In this document: one piece after another, positions 24,929 through 34,857 of the stretch
Numbering within the stretch: position 1 is the stretch's first letter
How the letters are laid out: each line of letters begins with the position of its first letter
Source: Bidens hawaiensis
Taxonomy: Eukaryota; Streptophyta; Magnoliopsida; Asterales; Asteraceae
DNA: 64,000 nucleotides
Direction: 5' to 3'
NCBI GenBank assembly: GCA_021521415.1
Contig: JAIQDT010003012.1
Coordinates: 248,001-312,000 of the forward strand
The notes under the pieces: model-generated
Seen by the model: only the letters and a program-made list of their open reading frames with translations
Databases searched by the model: none
Told to the model about the DNA's origin: nothing
Program-made: the position numbers and the translations under genes

Positions 24929-26448
24929 CTAAGCTCCTTTAATCGTGCATTCTCGAACGATCTTTTGAGTAGTCTCCAATGAGATCTTGATTTGCATCTT
25001 CTTGTATGATCCTTTGCTTGCCATACCAATGCTAGAGTTAAAGCTATTGTTATACGAAAACTCAATAAGCGGTAGATGAACATCCCAATTGCCCCCAAAA
25101 TCGAGGACACATGAGCGAAGCATATCTTCTAGGGTTTGAATTGTACGCTCCGATTGACCATCCGATTGTGGATGATAAGTGGTACTAAGATCCAAACGAG
25201 TTCCCAAAGCGGATTGGAGAGATTTCCAAAAACGAGAAGTGAAACGACCATCTCTATCGGAGATAATGGTTAACGGAGTTCCATGATAACAAACAATTCT
25301 TTCAACGTAGATATGCGCCAATCGATCAACCGAATACGTTTCCTAGAAGGGAATGAAATGAGCTGACTTCGTCAAACGATCGATGATTACCCAAATACTA
25401 TCATGTTGCTTTCGGGTAGAAGGAAGCTTAGTAATAAAATCCATAGCAATATCTTACCACTTCCATACGGGAACGGGAAGTTGCTCGAGCAAACCATAAG
25501 GTCGATGATGCTCGGCTTTGACTTTAGAGAAAGTGAGACATTTCGCAACGTAGAGAGCAATGTCTTTCTTCATTCTAGGCCACCAAAATACAGAACGAAG
25601 ATTAGCGTACATTTTATCAGCACCGGGATGTACGGAATATCGTGACTTAGAGCCTCGTCCATTATGAATGTGCGAAGGTCATAACGATCGGGAATCCATA
25701 AACGATTAAGGAAATAAAGCAAACCATTGGATTTGGTTTCCAATTGAGATTCCGCACCACACGACATCTCATCATACATATTGCCTTCGGTGACGGATTC
25801 GTGTTGCGCGTTAAGAACAAGCTCTTCGAGATCATTTTGAATGAGAACACAAGTAAGCAACACAGATTTGACTTGTTTCTTACGGCTTAGAGGGTCAGCC
25901 ATGACAATCGCTTTACCGGGATGGTAGCGAATCTCGCAATCATAGTCGCTAGGCAACTCGGCCCAACGACGTTGTCTCATATTGAGTTCCTTTTGATAAA
26001 AAATGTGTTGGAGACTCTTATGATCGGTAAATACTACGCATTTGGTACCATAGAGATAATGTCTCCAAATCTTCAAGGCGAATACGACAGCACCAAGCTC
26101 GAGATCATGCGTCGTATAATTCTTTTCGTGAACCTTGAGTTGTCTCAAAGCATATACTATAACCTTGCCTTGTTGCATGAGAACACAACCTAGGCCTTGG
26201 TTAGAAGCATCACAGAATATGATGAAGTCTTCAATACCTTCGGGAAGAGCAAGAATAGGCGCATTGCAAAGCATGTCCTTTAAAGTTTGAAATGCTTCCT
26301 CTTGCTTTGACCCCCACCCGTAAGGTTTACCCTTATGTGTAAGAGCGGTGAGGGGCAATGCAATCTTCGAGAACGAATGAAACGACGGTAATATCCCGCC
26401 AAACCAAGAAAAGAATGAACTTCGGTGGGAGATGTCGGTGTCTTCCAA
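24929..26448 (-). pseudogene. Family A chromovirus RNase H and integrase (broken)
   Basis: RNase [50 protein letters not shown] and [16 protein letters not shown] (26240-25870). After several shifts comes the integrase core, 25321-24980: [36 protein letters not shown] and [19 protein letters not shown]. The second Asp and the Glu of the DDE triad are present. Homology fades after SSIGMA (about 25020); the C-terminal part and chromodomain are missing here, while a family A C-terminus lies on the other strand from 45384. Non-functional. Confidence 0.85.
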
Positions 26449-27190
26449 TTCTTGACGGCTTCAATCTTCGCGGGATCGACGTGAACACCCTTTTCATTAA
26501 CAATATGGCCCAAAAGGCATAACACAAAATTCGTAATGCCCATATCGAGTACGAAAAGCAGTCTTAGGTATGTCATCTTCATTAACACGAAGTTGATGAT
26601 AACCCGAACAGAGATCGATCTTCGAGAAGCAAGCGGCTCCTTGAAGTTGATCAAAAAGATCATCGATACGAGGGAGCGGGTAACGGTTCTTGACGGTAAG
26701 CTTGTTAAGTTCACGATAGTCGATACACATGTGAAATGATCCATCCTTTTTCTTCACAAACAAAGCAAGTGTGCCCCAAGGAGAAGAACTCGGGCGAATG
26801 AAACCCTTATCGGAGAGTTCTTGCAATTGGCTCGAAAGCTCTTGCATTTCAGACGGTGCAAGACGATAGGGTGCTTTAGCAATGGGATAAGCTCCGGGTA
26901 TGAGATAAATGCGAAACTCGACTTGACGAATAGAAGGAAGTCCAACAACATCATCGGGAAGGACGTCAGGAAAATCACGCACAATGGGAATATCTTGAAT
27001 CTTCTTTTTCTCCTTATCTTTCTCCACCACAAGCGCCAAAAAGGCAACGTACTTTTTACGCAAATAACGCTGAGCTTGAAAGCACAACATGAGATTAAGC
27101 TTAGAAGCAGGCGTACTACCAAAAACTTAAAGAATACGACCATCTTGAAGAGGTATACAAAGGAACTTACAAAAACAAACGACCTCAACG
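26280..27190 (-). pseudogene. Family A reverse transcriptase with deleted active site
   Basis: [20 protein letters not shown] (near 27000) leads into [37 protein letters not shown] and [12 protein letters not shown]. Directly after MPFG (about 26510) the sequence jumps, in another frame, to [20 protein letters not shown] and [11 protein letters not shown]. In the intact relative (37180-37420) these blocks lie about 80 codons apart and the FIDD catalytic motif stands between them. So the catalytic Asp pair is deleted. Confidence 0.85.
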
Positions 27191-27640
27191 TGATTTAACG
27201 TCAACCAATCCATCCCAATTATAACATCAAAACTCCCCATTTGCATCGGAATAAGATCTATACAGAACGACCTTATTAAGAACTATGACAAAATTACGAA
27301 TAACCGAATCGATGGTAATCAAATTCCTATTAGCTACTTCTACGGTAAAAGGCTTAGACAACCTATCCCAAGGCTTATCAATAATGTATGCAAAGTCTAA
27401 CGAAATAAAGCTCTTATCGGCACCAGTATCGAATAACACGGAAGCAGAATGGTTATTAATAGAGAACGTACCATTCACCACATTACTTGAGCTTTGGGCT
27501 TGATTCACATTCATCATGAAGGCACGACCATTCGAACCTTGAGGAGTTGGTGCAGCTTGATTTGTTGGAGGGGCTTGAATAGCAGGGACTTGAGCAGTAG
27601 CAGTCGGCGGAGCCATAAGTTGCGGAACTTGAGGAGCATA
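27191..27640 (-). pseudogene. Family A aspartic protease remnant
   Basis: The minus strand reads [20 protein letters not shown] and DKSFISLDFAYI, the gypsy retropepsin signature (Asp-Thr-Gly-Ala near 27425), then PFTVEVANRNLITIDSVIRN. A further block MGSFDVIIGMDWL-like runs out of frame near 27210-27240. One frameshift separates it from RT. Confidence 0.8.
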
Positions 27641-28907
27641 GGTGTGAGGTGCAAAGCTTTGAGGGATCGGGGGTTGGTAAGTTTGGACTTGGTAGGCTTG
27701 GCTAGTGTAGTACGGTGCATGAACAACTTGGGCTCATAATACGGTGGAGGCATCACATGGGCGCATATTGCGGAGATGACTAGGATCTCCACAATGGTAG
27801 CAAGCACAGGTATTTGGAACACCGACTTGAGCTTGGGGGTTATTAGTAGCTCGAGGAGCAGACGGTGCGGGTTGTTGAGGAGCGGCTTGTTCATTTGGAG
27901 GTGCACGGAAAGTGTTGGCAAAATGCCCATAACAGTTGCACAAGGTGCAAAGACGGCAAGTGGTTGATGCGGGATGATGACGGTTACAGATTGAGCACAG
28001 TGGGTGCGGTCCATTATACGACTTCTTGTTGGGTGCATTTTGGTTTGGTTCTTGGTTGTTGGGTTGGTTTACGGCATTGTTTTTGTTCTTGTGGTAACGG
28101 TTAGAGTTGTTGTTTTGGGCAGGCTTAGGGTCGGCTTTTGCATCAGTAAAGGATTCGGCTTTACTCTTTTCAGCAGCAGGCTTGGAGTCCTTTCGGGACA
28201 GTATACCATCTCGAACGTGATCATTAGTCAAGGAAGCAGCGAGGGTTATGGCTTCCTCCAGCGTGAGGGGGTCTTAACTGACAGCCGCTTCACGGAAGAT
28301 AGTAGGTAGTCCACAGATATACTTGCAGATACCGCGGGACAACGGGGTTACAAGATGAGGTACCACCCGGTTCAGTTCCGTGAATCGGTTCGAGTAAGTA
28401 GAATTATCACCACTAATTTGTTTCAGCTCCCAAAACTCCGTCTCGAGCCTTTGCAGTTCATGCTCGGGACAAAAACTCTTTCTTCATAGCTTTCTTAAGC
28501 TCCTCCCAAGGCATGGCTAATACTTCATCAACGCCTTGGAGGTCCTTGAATGTGGTCCACCAAGTAAGGGCATGTTCCTCGAAAACGCTTGAGGCAAAAC
28601 GAGTCTGTTTGTCGTCCAGACACTCACAGTGGATAAAGATATTTTCCATCCTCTCAAACCAGCGGAGGAGTTTAGTAGCGTTCTCCTCACCAAGGTAAAG
28701 AGGTGGCTTAGCACTTGTGAATTTCTTGTAGTGATAGTTGTTGGTGGGTGCACTCGAAGTAGCACATCCATTCTAGTTGATGCTTTGGAGTTGAGCCACC
28801 ACCTCGGGCAAAGCAACGGTGAACTCCTTCGTGATGCGAGCAGCCAAACGGCGATCATGAGCAGCCGATGGACGGCGGTTGCTACGGTGACGAAGTTGAG
28901 AAGACAT
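27641..28907 (-). pseudogene. Family A Gag remnant
   Basis: Begins ATG at 28907 (MSSQLRHRSNRRPSAAHDRR). Capsid-type words: PLYLGEENATKLLRWFERME, then FIHCECLDDKQTRFASSVFE and ALTWWTTFKDL (28700-28540). Zinc-binding segments in 28231-27734: CSICNRHHPAST, CTLCNCYGHFANTF (last Cys replaced by Phe) and CYHCGDPSHLRNM. Several frameshifts (near 28480, 28270 and 27735) break it. Protease, RT and integrase follow to the left, the normal gypsy order. Confidence 0.85.
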
Positions 28908-29855
28908 TCTGCGGGGACCAAACGTGAAATATTATAAGGATTGGATAAGTTGTGTAAACGAGTCAATGAAAGACAATGAGGAAATGTGACTAATATGTGC
29001 TAGTGGTTTGTCATGACTCGAGGACAAGTCGCGATTTAAAATAATGTGGTTAACCTTTAGGTTAGTTAATTAAAGGAAATGTTTATTTCATATTAAAGTG
29101 TAAAATGTTATTGGGTTGGGCTTTCCACGGGCTTCCCATAGCAGCTCAAAACCCAAAATAAATAACGAAGTAATTCAAGTGAGTTGGCCTCCCATGAGCT
29201 TTCCATGGCAATTTGAATGACCCAACTAAATCATAAAATTAAGCTTCGGGAATTCGGCCTCCCATGAGCATTCCATGGTAGTTTAAATGACCCCAATTAC
29301 ATAACGGGACTTATATATTGTGAATTGGGCTTCCCATGAGTGTTCCATGGCATTTTATTGCCCCAATTAAATAACGTTTAACAAACAATTTGAGTTGGTT
29401 GGCCCATGAGCGTTACATGGCATTTTAACTAACCCAACTAATTAACGAATTATCAAATCAATGGAGTGGGTCAGCCCATGAGCGTTACATGGCGTTTTAA
29501 CTAGCCCTACTAAATATCGAATAAACGAATAAAAATTAAGTAGTTGGAGTATCTCGTGAACTACCATGGTGATATCTCCAACCAAATATCGAATTAAAAC
29601 AGGTTGTGAAATTAATAGTTGGAGTGCCCATGGGTTGTCATAGATTTTCCACCCAACTAAACATTTAAAAATAATTAAAACGCAATTTTGAAAAGTTCCC
29701 GAATTTAGCCACGAACCACCGTGAATTCGGTTTTTATTATAGGAATGCAACCGTTTGATCGGTCACGTTTGATTCACTTAAGGTCCGGTCGTATGGCATA
29801 TTGTCTAGTTTTGGCCTAGGGACTCGAGTACTGTGGCCAGGTTATCCTCCAGGTA
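28908..29855 (-). other. 5' leader of the minus-strand family A element, left part
   Basis: Upstream of the family A gag start and cut at 29855 by the intact chromovirus; it continues at 43231-43770. It holds an array of about eight hairpin units, annotated separately, and no reading frame of note. Confidence 0.75.
29110..29665. repeat. Hairpin tandem array in the leader (about 8 units of 70-77 bp)
   Basis: The core CCCATGAG recurs at 29191, 29261, 29333, 29403 and 29475, with diverged units near 29113, 29552 and 29627. Most units contain CCATGG or ACATGG about ten bases on, and are bounded by complementary arms such as AGTTGG/CCAACT, AATTGGGC/GCCCCAATT and TTGGAG/CTCCAA. Confidence 0.8.
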
Positions 29856-30477
29856 TGTAACGATTCCGGCAAATCCAGGTATACCCTAGCCGGAATATGC
29901 TATTTACGTGTCATTTAATATTGATTATATGAGTTATAGTACGTTTATACGAGTATATATGATTCATAGTACGAATCATACTCGATTATATAGTGAATCG
30001 TATTGGAATTACAATTAACCAATGAACGATTATTGAAACCCGAACGAATCGGGAATTACATTATAGACGATGTATATAATGTTTAGTGATATTTACGAAG
30101 TATTAATGCTTCGGGATAGGTGAAATATAGCACAGAAAAAGGATTTCGATTTAATGGTAAGTCTGTATGCTAAACGAAACCTTTAACACCAAACCAAGCA
30201 AGAGACGATCAATCAAGCCGAAAAAGATGCGTAATTATTAATAATATGATGTTTTAATGTCATGGGTTAAGTTTTTAAAGTTTTTAAATCAGTTTTATGT
30301 AAATTTCATTTTAACCCGAAAAACGACCATTTTAGGCTCGTTTTAAGCCGAATTACGAGTTTAAACGAGAAACGAACTGAACCAGACTATCCACAACATT
30401 ATCCGGATTGTGTAATCCAAATTTGTGGCTAATATTGAACTTGTGGGGCCCCCCCCCCACACCACCCATAGGGCCGG

Positions 30478-30601
30478 CCATATACACACATTATACACAT
30501 TCATTTTTTTTTTCTAACATAAAACAATCAAAACTCTCTCAACTCTCCAAACCCTTCAAAGTTCATCCAAAGAACCCAAGTTCTAACCAAGATTTGAAGG
30601 T
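30478..30601 (+). promoter_or_regulatory. Candidate LTR leader exon and 5' splice donor
   Basis: CATATACACACATTATACAC and a T-run precede a pyrimidine/A-rich leader (CTCTCTCAACTCTCC), then TTTGAAG|GTATAACAT with a donor-like GT at 30600-30601. No canonical TATAAA box is present, so the start site is only approximate. The 3' LTR has the same sequence near 40200-40335. Confidence 0.35.
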
Positions 30602-31471
30602 ATAACATATGTTTTTAAGCTTGAATTTTGTTTTCTAACTTCATGATCTTGAGAAAAGGAGGTTTCAAATGTAAAAATGGGTGAAAACCCGAGTTGAAAC
30701 CGATTCTCGCATGATCAAGTGATGTATACAAGTTATACAAAGAATCTTGATCCAAGTGATGAGTTAAAAGAGTTTATAACGAATTTTTACGGTTAAAATC
30801 TTGTTAAAATGAGTTTCCAAGTGAAAGATGGGTGGAAACCCGAGATGAAACCGACTCTTGCATGATCAAGAGATGTATACATGTTATACAAAGGATCTTG
30901 GTCCAAGAAATGAGTAAAAGAGTCGAGAACGGATTTTTACGGTTAAAACCTTTGTTTTTACTTAAAAACCGACACTATGAAAGAAATGGTTTGATTGTTG
31001 GTATAGTTTGCTTGGTATAGTGTTATTGTGCTTGTAAGTGTTGTATCTAGCGGCTAGCAAAGGCTAGAAACCAAGATCTTTGCGATCTAAAGCTAGAAAA
31101 CACAAGATAGTTCGGTTTTCGTGTGTATATGAGATTTGGACAGATTTTCGTGTGCTTAGAGTCGGGTCACGAAATTTCACAGAGATGATCTACACATGAA
31201 AATATGAGATCTGTGAATTTTTGGTAATTTTTGGATAAAAGATGAATATTTGGTGAATTTAATGCTCGGTTTTGGCCAAAAATAGTGAAAAATAGCTAAA
31301 CTTGATGAAAAATTCTGGAAAATTTAAGATAAGCTTTTTATAACATATAAAAGTCACCCACAAAATTTGAGCTCAGTTGGAAAAGTCTAAGTAGGCTTTT
31401 CGGTGAAACGAGTTCTAGGGCTTTCTAGCTCGGTTTTGGGTGAAAATGGCTTGAAAAATGAGTTTTAAATT

Positions 31472-32067
31472 CTGGAAAAATTCCAGGAAGTTATAAGGAT
31501 GGGAAGGATCATCCCAGAAAAATTTGGGATTTTTCTAAAATGTTTTGGTATTTTTGACATATTTAGTGTTTTAATAAGATTTAAAAATAGATAAATAAAT
31601 GTAAATATAAGAAAATAAATCTGGAAAAATTCCAGGAAGTTATGAGGATGACAGAGATCATCCCAGAAAAATTTGGGATCTTTCTAAAGTGTTTTGGTAT
31701 TTTTGACATATTTAGTGTTTTAATAAGATTTAAAAATAGATAAATAAATGTAAATATAAGAAAATAAATCTGGAAAAATTCCAGGAAGTTATGAGGATGA
31801 CAGAGATCATTCCAGAAAAATTTGGGATTTTTCTAAAGTGTTTTGGTATTTTTGACATATTTAGTGTTTTAATAAGATTTAAAAATAGATAAATAAATGT
31901 AAATATAAGAAAATAAATCTGGAAAAATTCCAGGAAGTTATGAGGATGACAGAGATCATCCCAGAAAAATTTGGGATTTTTCTAAAGTCTTTTGGTATTT
32001 TTGACATATTTAGTGTTTTAATAAGATTTAAAAATAGATAAATAAATGTAAATATAAGAAAATAAAT
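31472..32067 (+). repeat. Four 149-bp tandem units in 5' LTR
   Basis: Units start at 31472, 31621, 31770 and 31919, each opening CTGGAAAAATTCCAGGAAG, itself a palindrome (CTGGAA..TTCCAG). A partial fifth unit begins at 32068. Confidence 0.95.
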
Positions 32068-32290
32068 CTGGAAAAATTTTGTAAAATTTTCTTTCTGTCA
32101 AAATAAGTTTTGTGCAAAATTTCAAGACCCGAGACTAAACGGGTAATTATTTGTGCTAAAAAGAACGTAAAAACAAATATTTAAAGCTTAAAACGTGTAA
32201 ACCGGCAAAGTTCGCATAAGCGAGCTGACTGGTACACGAAAACTTTAAAAATGGACTATTTTCATAAATCTAAGTAAATTAAGTAAAAAT

Positions 32291-32385
32291 AAATCATCCG
32301 AAAATAATTCGGATGATTTGGGTAATTTTACCCGATTTTACCGTTTCCGGCACCGAAATACCGGAAACGGGCCCCGCGGCCAAAC
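32291..32385 (+). other. Cluster of three perfect hairpins in the LTR
   Basis: AAATCATCCGAA/TTCGGATGATTT (32291-32302 and 32308-32319, five-base loop), CCGTTTCCGG/CCGGAAACGG (32341-32350 and 32361-32370), and CCCCG/CGGGG just after. The same block is in the 3' LTR at about 42024-42120. Confidence 0.85.
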
Positions 32386-32821
32386 GGGGTGTCAAACCGA
32401 GCTATAATTTCATCACTTTAACTAAATTGACTGTCAAACTCTAAGCAATGTTACCATCTGAGTCCTTAGAAGTGTCGCGGGGTTAACGTTGTCCCCGGAT
32501 CGAGTACAGTACTGGGTTAACAATGTCCCCAGATGTACCGATTAATACGGATTTAGTTTATGGGAATTATATAGTAACGACTAGATATTATATTACAGAT
32601 CCAGGCACGTAGCTGTTCATTGTATTACCCACCGACTCACAAAAAGGTGAGTTTTCACGAGCCCCTTTTAATGAACTGTTTTAAATATTTTCCCGGGGCG
32701 GAAAGCATGATTGTGTTAAATTATCTAAGTACATACCGATCGTATGGAAACACTTGTATATTTTTATATATATATGGTATGATACATAGAATAGATAATT
32801 TGTTTATCGGGTGGAATTGTT

Positions 32822-33092
32822 CTGGGGTAACTTAGTTCCCAGAGGGTTATTGGATATATTTCTGGGTTAACAGTGTTCCCAGAGGGTATTGGATATGGTT
32901 CTGGGTTAACAGTGTCCCCAGAGGTTATTGGATATGGTTCTGGGTTAACAGTGTCCCCAGAGGGTATTTGATATGCGCTGGGTTAACAGTGTCCCCAGGG
33001 GTTATTTGATATGTACTGGGTTAACAGTGTCCCCAGGGGTTATTGGATATGTTCTGGGTTAACAGTGTCCCCAGGGGTCATTTAATGTGATT
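32822..33092 (+). repeat. Seven-unit minisatellite in 5' LTR
   Basis: Units start at 32822, 32862, 32901, 32940, 32978, 33016 and 33054. Each has CTGGGTTAACAGTGTCCCCAG or a close variant (one base removed here would still pair), with arms CTGGG and CCCAG. Two diverged units lie upstream near 32480-32535. Confidence 0.95.
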
Positions 33093-33502
33093 TTGGGTTA
33101 ATGGAGTTTTCATTAACGGGCTTAGCATAATTTCATCATTAACATATGATTTTTATACTGATCTATGGTTTATTTAAATTAGTGAAACTCACCAACTATT
33201 CGTAGTTGACCCGTTTTCTTTACATGCTTTCTAGGTATGCCCAGGTTGGAATGATTGATATGTGCTTAACTATCTGTGCTACCTGTTGGAAGCTTGCTGC
33301 TCTGTATTTTGTAATGAATATATATTAATGTCTTATTGGTAATATATGTGTGTAACACCTAGACAGTAACGCAACTCGCAACAATGTAATATGTTATAAA
33401 TCAATGTATTGGTATTTTCTTTATAAGCAATGCTGTTGATATCAGATGTGTCTGTTGCATCCCGTGTACGTTTCCGCTGCGGTTACGGGGTGTTACAGAA
33501 CT

Positions 33503-33515
33503 TGGTATCAGAGCC
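33503..33515 (+). other. Primer binding site (initiator Met tRNA)
   Basis: TGGTATCAGAGCC, five bases after the LTR end, complements the 3' end of plant initiator Met tRNA. It primes minus-strand DNA synthesis. Confidence 0.9.
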
Positions 33516-33863
33516 ATTGGTTATAAAGAATTAGGATGTCTGAAAAAGATACCTAAAATATAACCAGTAGCTCAAGTATTATAGGATCTGAATATCAACT
33601 AATAATATATTGTGACGAGATCGGGATGAACTTGGATGGACAAGTGGGTTATTATGGTCCGGAACATAATAACAGGCTTGTCTGCACGAGGGAATTCAGG
33701 GGAAGTCACGGGGGACTTAAATAGGTAAAATTGGCAACATATGTGTAAATGTATAATAATATTATTATGTGGCAAAATTGTATAAGTAAGTGCATGATTA
33801 ATTTAATTATGAATTACACTATGGAAAGGGACTATATGTTTGTTAACTTGTGTGCAGGTAAAA

Positions 33864-34490
33864 ATGGCAAGAACACCTAGTGTGTCGACGGAAGAGGACC
33901 CGGAAGAGGTCAGTTCCGGGGCCTCTGGAAGCCCAAGTGTAGCACCCAGCTCCGAGCCTTCGGAGGCTAGTCATAGTACTTCTAGACAGACCACCCCAGC
34001 TAGGAGTGCTAGTTTACCCTCCCCTGCTAGGGTTACATGGTCTCCTACCCCGCCCGCACCACAGACCGCCCCGATTCCCCCCAGACACGGTCCCCGCCTC
34101 ACGGCGCGGATCAGTGCCCCGTATGTCCCGCCCACAGTTACCCCACCCAGATCCACATACCACCGGGGCGAGTCTTCCCGCCCCCAACCCGAGCCTGCGA
34201 CCCTACCTGTGTGGGGTCTTCCAAGGCAGGAGCGGGACTTGGCGGCTTGGTTACGTGTTCTCACCGAGCAGGTGAACGAGCACTCTGCCGCCCTGGTCGT
34301 GGGGGTACAGAGGCGGGCGTACCTCGGGGACAGCATACTGGACCACCAGTATGCTATTAACCAGTTAAAGAGGGAGTGCTCATACTCCCACTGGTTGATC
34401 GGCCAGATGGAAACCCGAATCCGGGTTATGGTGGCGGTGTTGGTGGTGCTGATGGCGGTGTTGGTGGGGTTGGTTTACCACCATGTGTAG
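33864..34490 (+). CDS. Additional ORF upstream of gag: proline-rich, tail-anchored protein
   Basis: 208 residues from ATG 33864 (MARTPSVSTEEDPEEVSSGA), chosen because an acceptor-like TTGTGTGCAG ends at 33857, seven bases earlier. Residues about 1-50 are rich in Ser, Glu and Pro; about 50-120 are strongly Pro/Arg-rich; about 125-185 are likely helical (LPRQERDLAAWLRVLTEQVN and on). The last 20 residues form one hydrophobic segment (VMVAVLVVLMAVLVGLVYHH) right at the C-terminus, like a tail anchor. No signal peptide, zinc finger or catalytic motif. The frame is GC-rich against its AT-rich surroundings and uninterrupted. It lies between the primer site and gag, where simple gypsy elements have none. 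I know no function for it; a membrane-targeting accessory or an envelope-like protein is speculation. Confidence 0.65.
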   Translation: MARTPSVSTEEDPEEVSSGASGSPSVAPSSEPSEASHSTSRQTTPARSASLPSPARVTWSPTPPAPQTAPIPPRHGPRLTARISAPYVPPTVTPPRSTYHRGESSRPQPEPATLPVWGLPRQERDLAAWLRVLTEQVNEHSAALVVGVQRRAYLGDSILDHQYAINQLKRECSYSHWLIGQMETRIRVMVAVLVVLMAVLVGLVYHHV

Positions 34491-34857
34491 ATGTGTTAGA
34501 TGGTAGAATCTTGAACCGCTTTTTGATACTCCATGTGAGCAGTTAGTGGTGATGCTAACATGGAGTGAATCTTGTTTAGTTATGATACAACCACTGGCCC
34601 ATAGGGGGTCTCTTGTAGGGCATATCATTATCGATACTTTTGGGTATCATTCAAGCACTGACCCATTGCGGGTTATGTCGAGAATGATACCAACATAGGC
34701 CCTTTGTGTTAAAACTTAGTTATGTAATGATGACTGGGAAGTATGTAAACGGATGTTTGTGTAATATGTACTAATGTTTATTAATGTATGGAATGTGTTT
34801 TGTGTTTCATAATTTGGAATGGTATTAATTATATGTGTTTTCTTGATGTTGTGTAGA

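Larger units (their letters stand above)
29856..33497 (+). mobile_element. 5' LTR of the intact chromovirus
   Basis: TGTAACGATTCCGGC ... GGGGTGTTACA, 3642 bp. Contains four 149-bp tandem units, a hairpin cluster and seven 38-40-bp minisatellite units. Compared with the 3' LTR I count about ten base differences and two small length differences (C-run/ACA at 30439-30453 and a T-run), so the copy is young. Confidence 0.95.

Noticed and set aside
30832..31020. Identical 62-codon frames in both LTRs (also 40565-40753) and 71-codon frames (32620, 42353)
   Set aside because: They recur only because the LTRs are duplicates; no domain or start context supports a gene.
33503..33515. tRNA-like sequence
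   Set aside because: Only the complement of a tRNA 3' end is present; it is a primer binding site, not a tRNA gene.
33971..34336. GC-rich minus-strand frame opposite the extra ORF
   Set aside because: A shadow of the proline-rich plus-strand frame; the plus frame has start context, an acceptor-like site and a C-terminal membrane segment.
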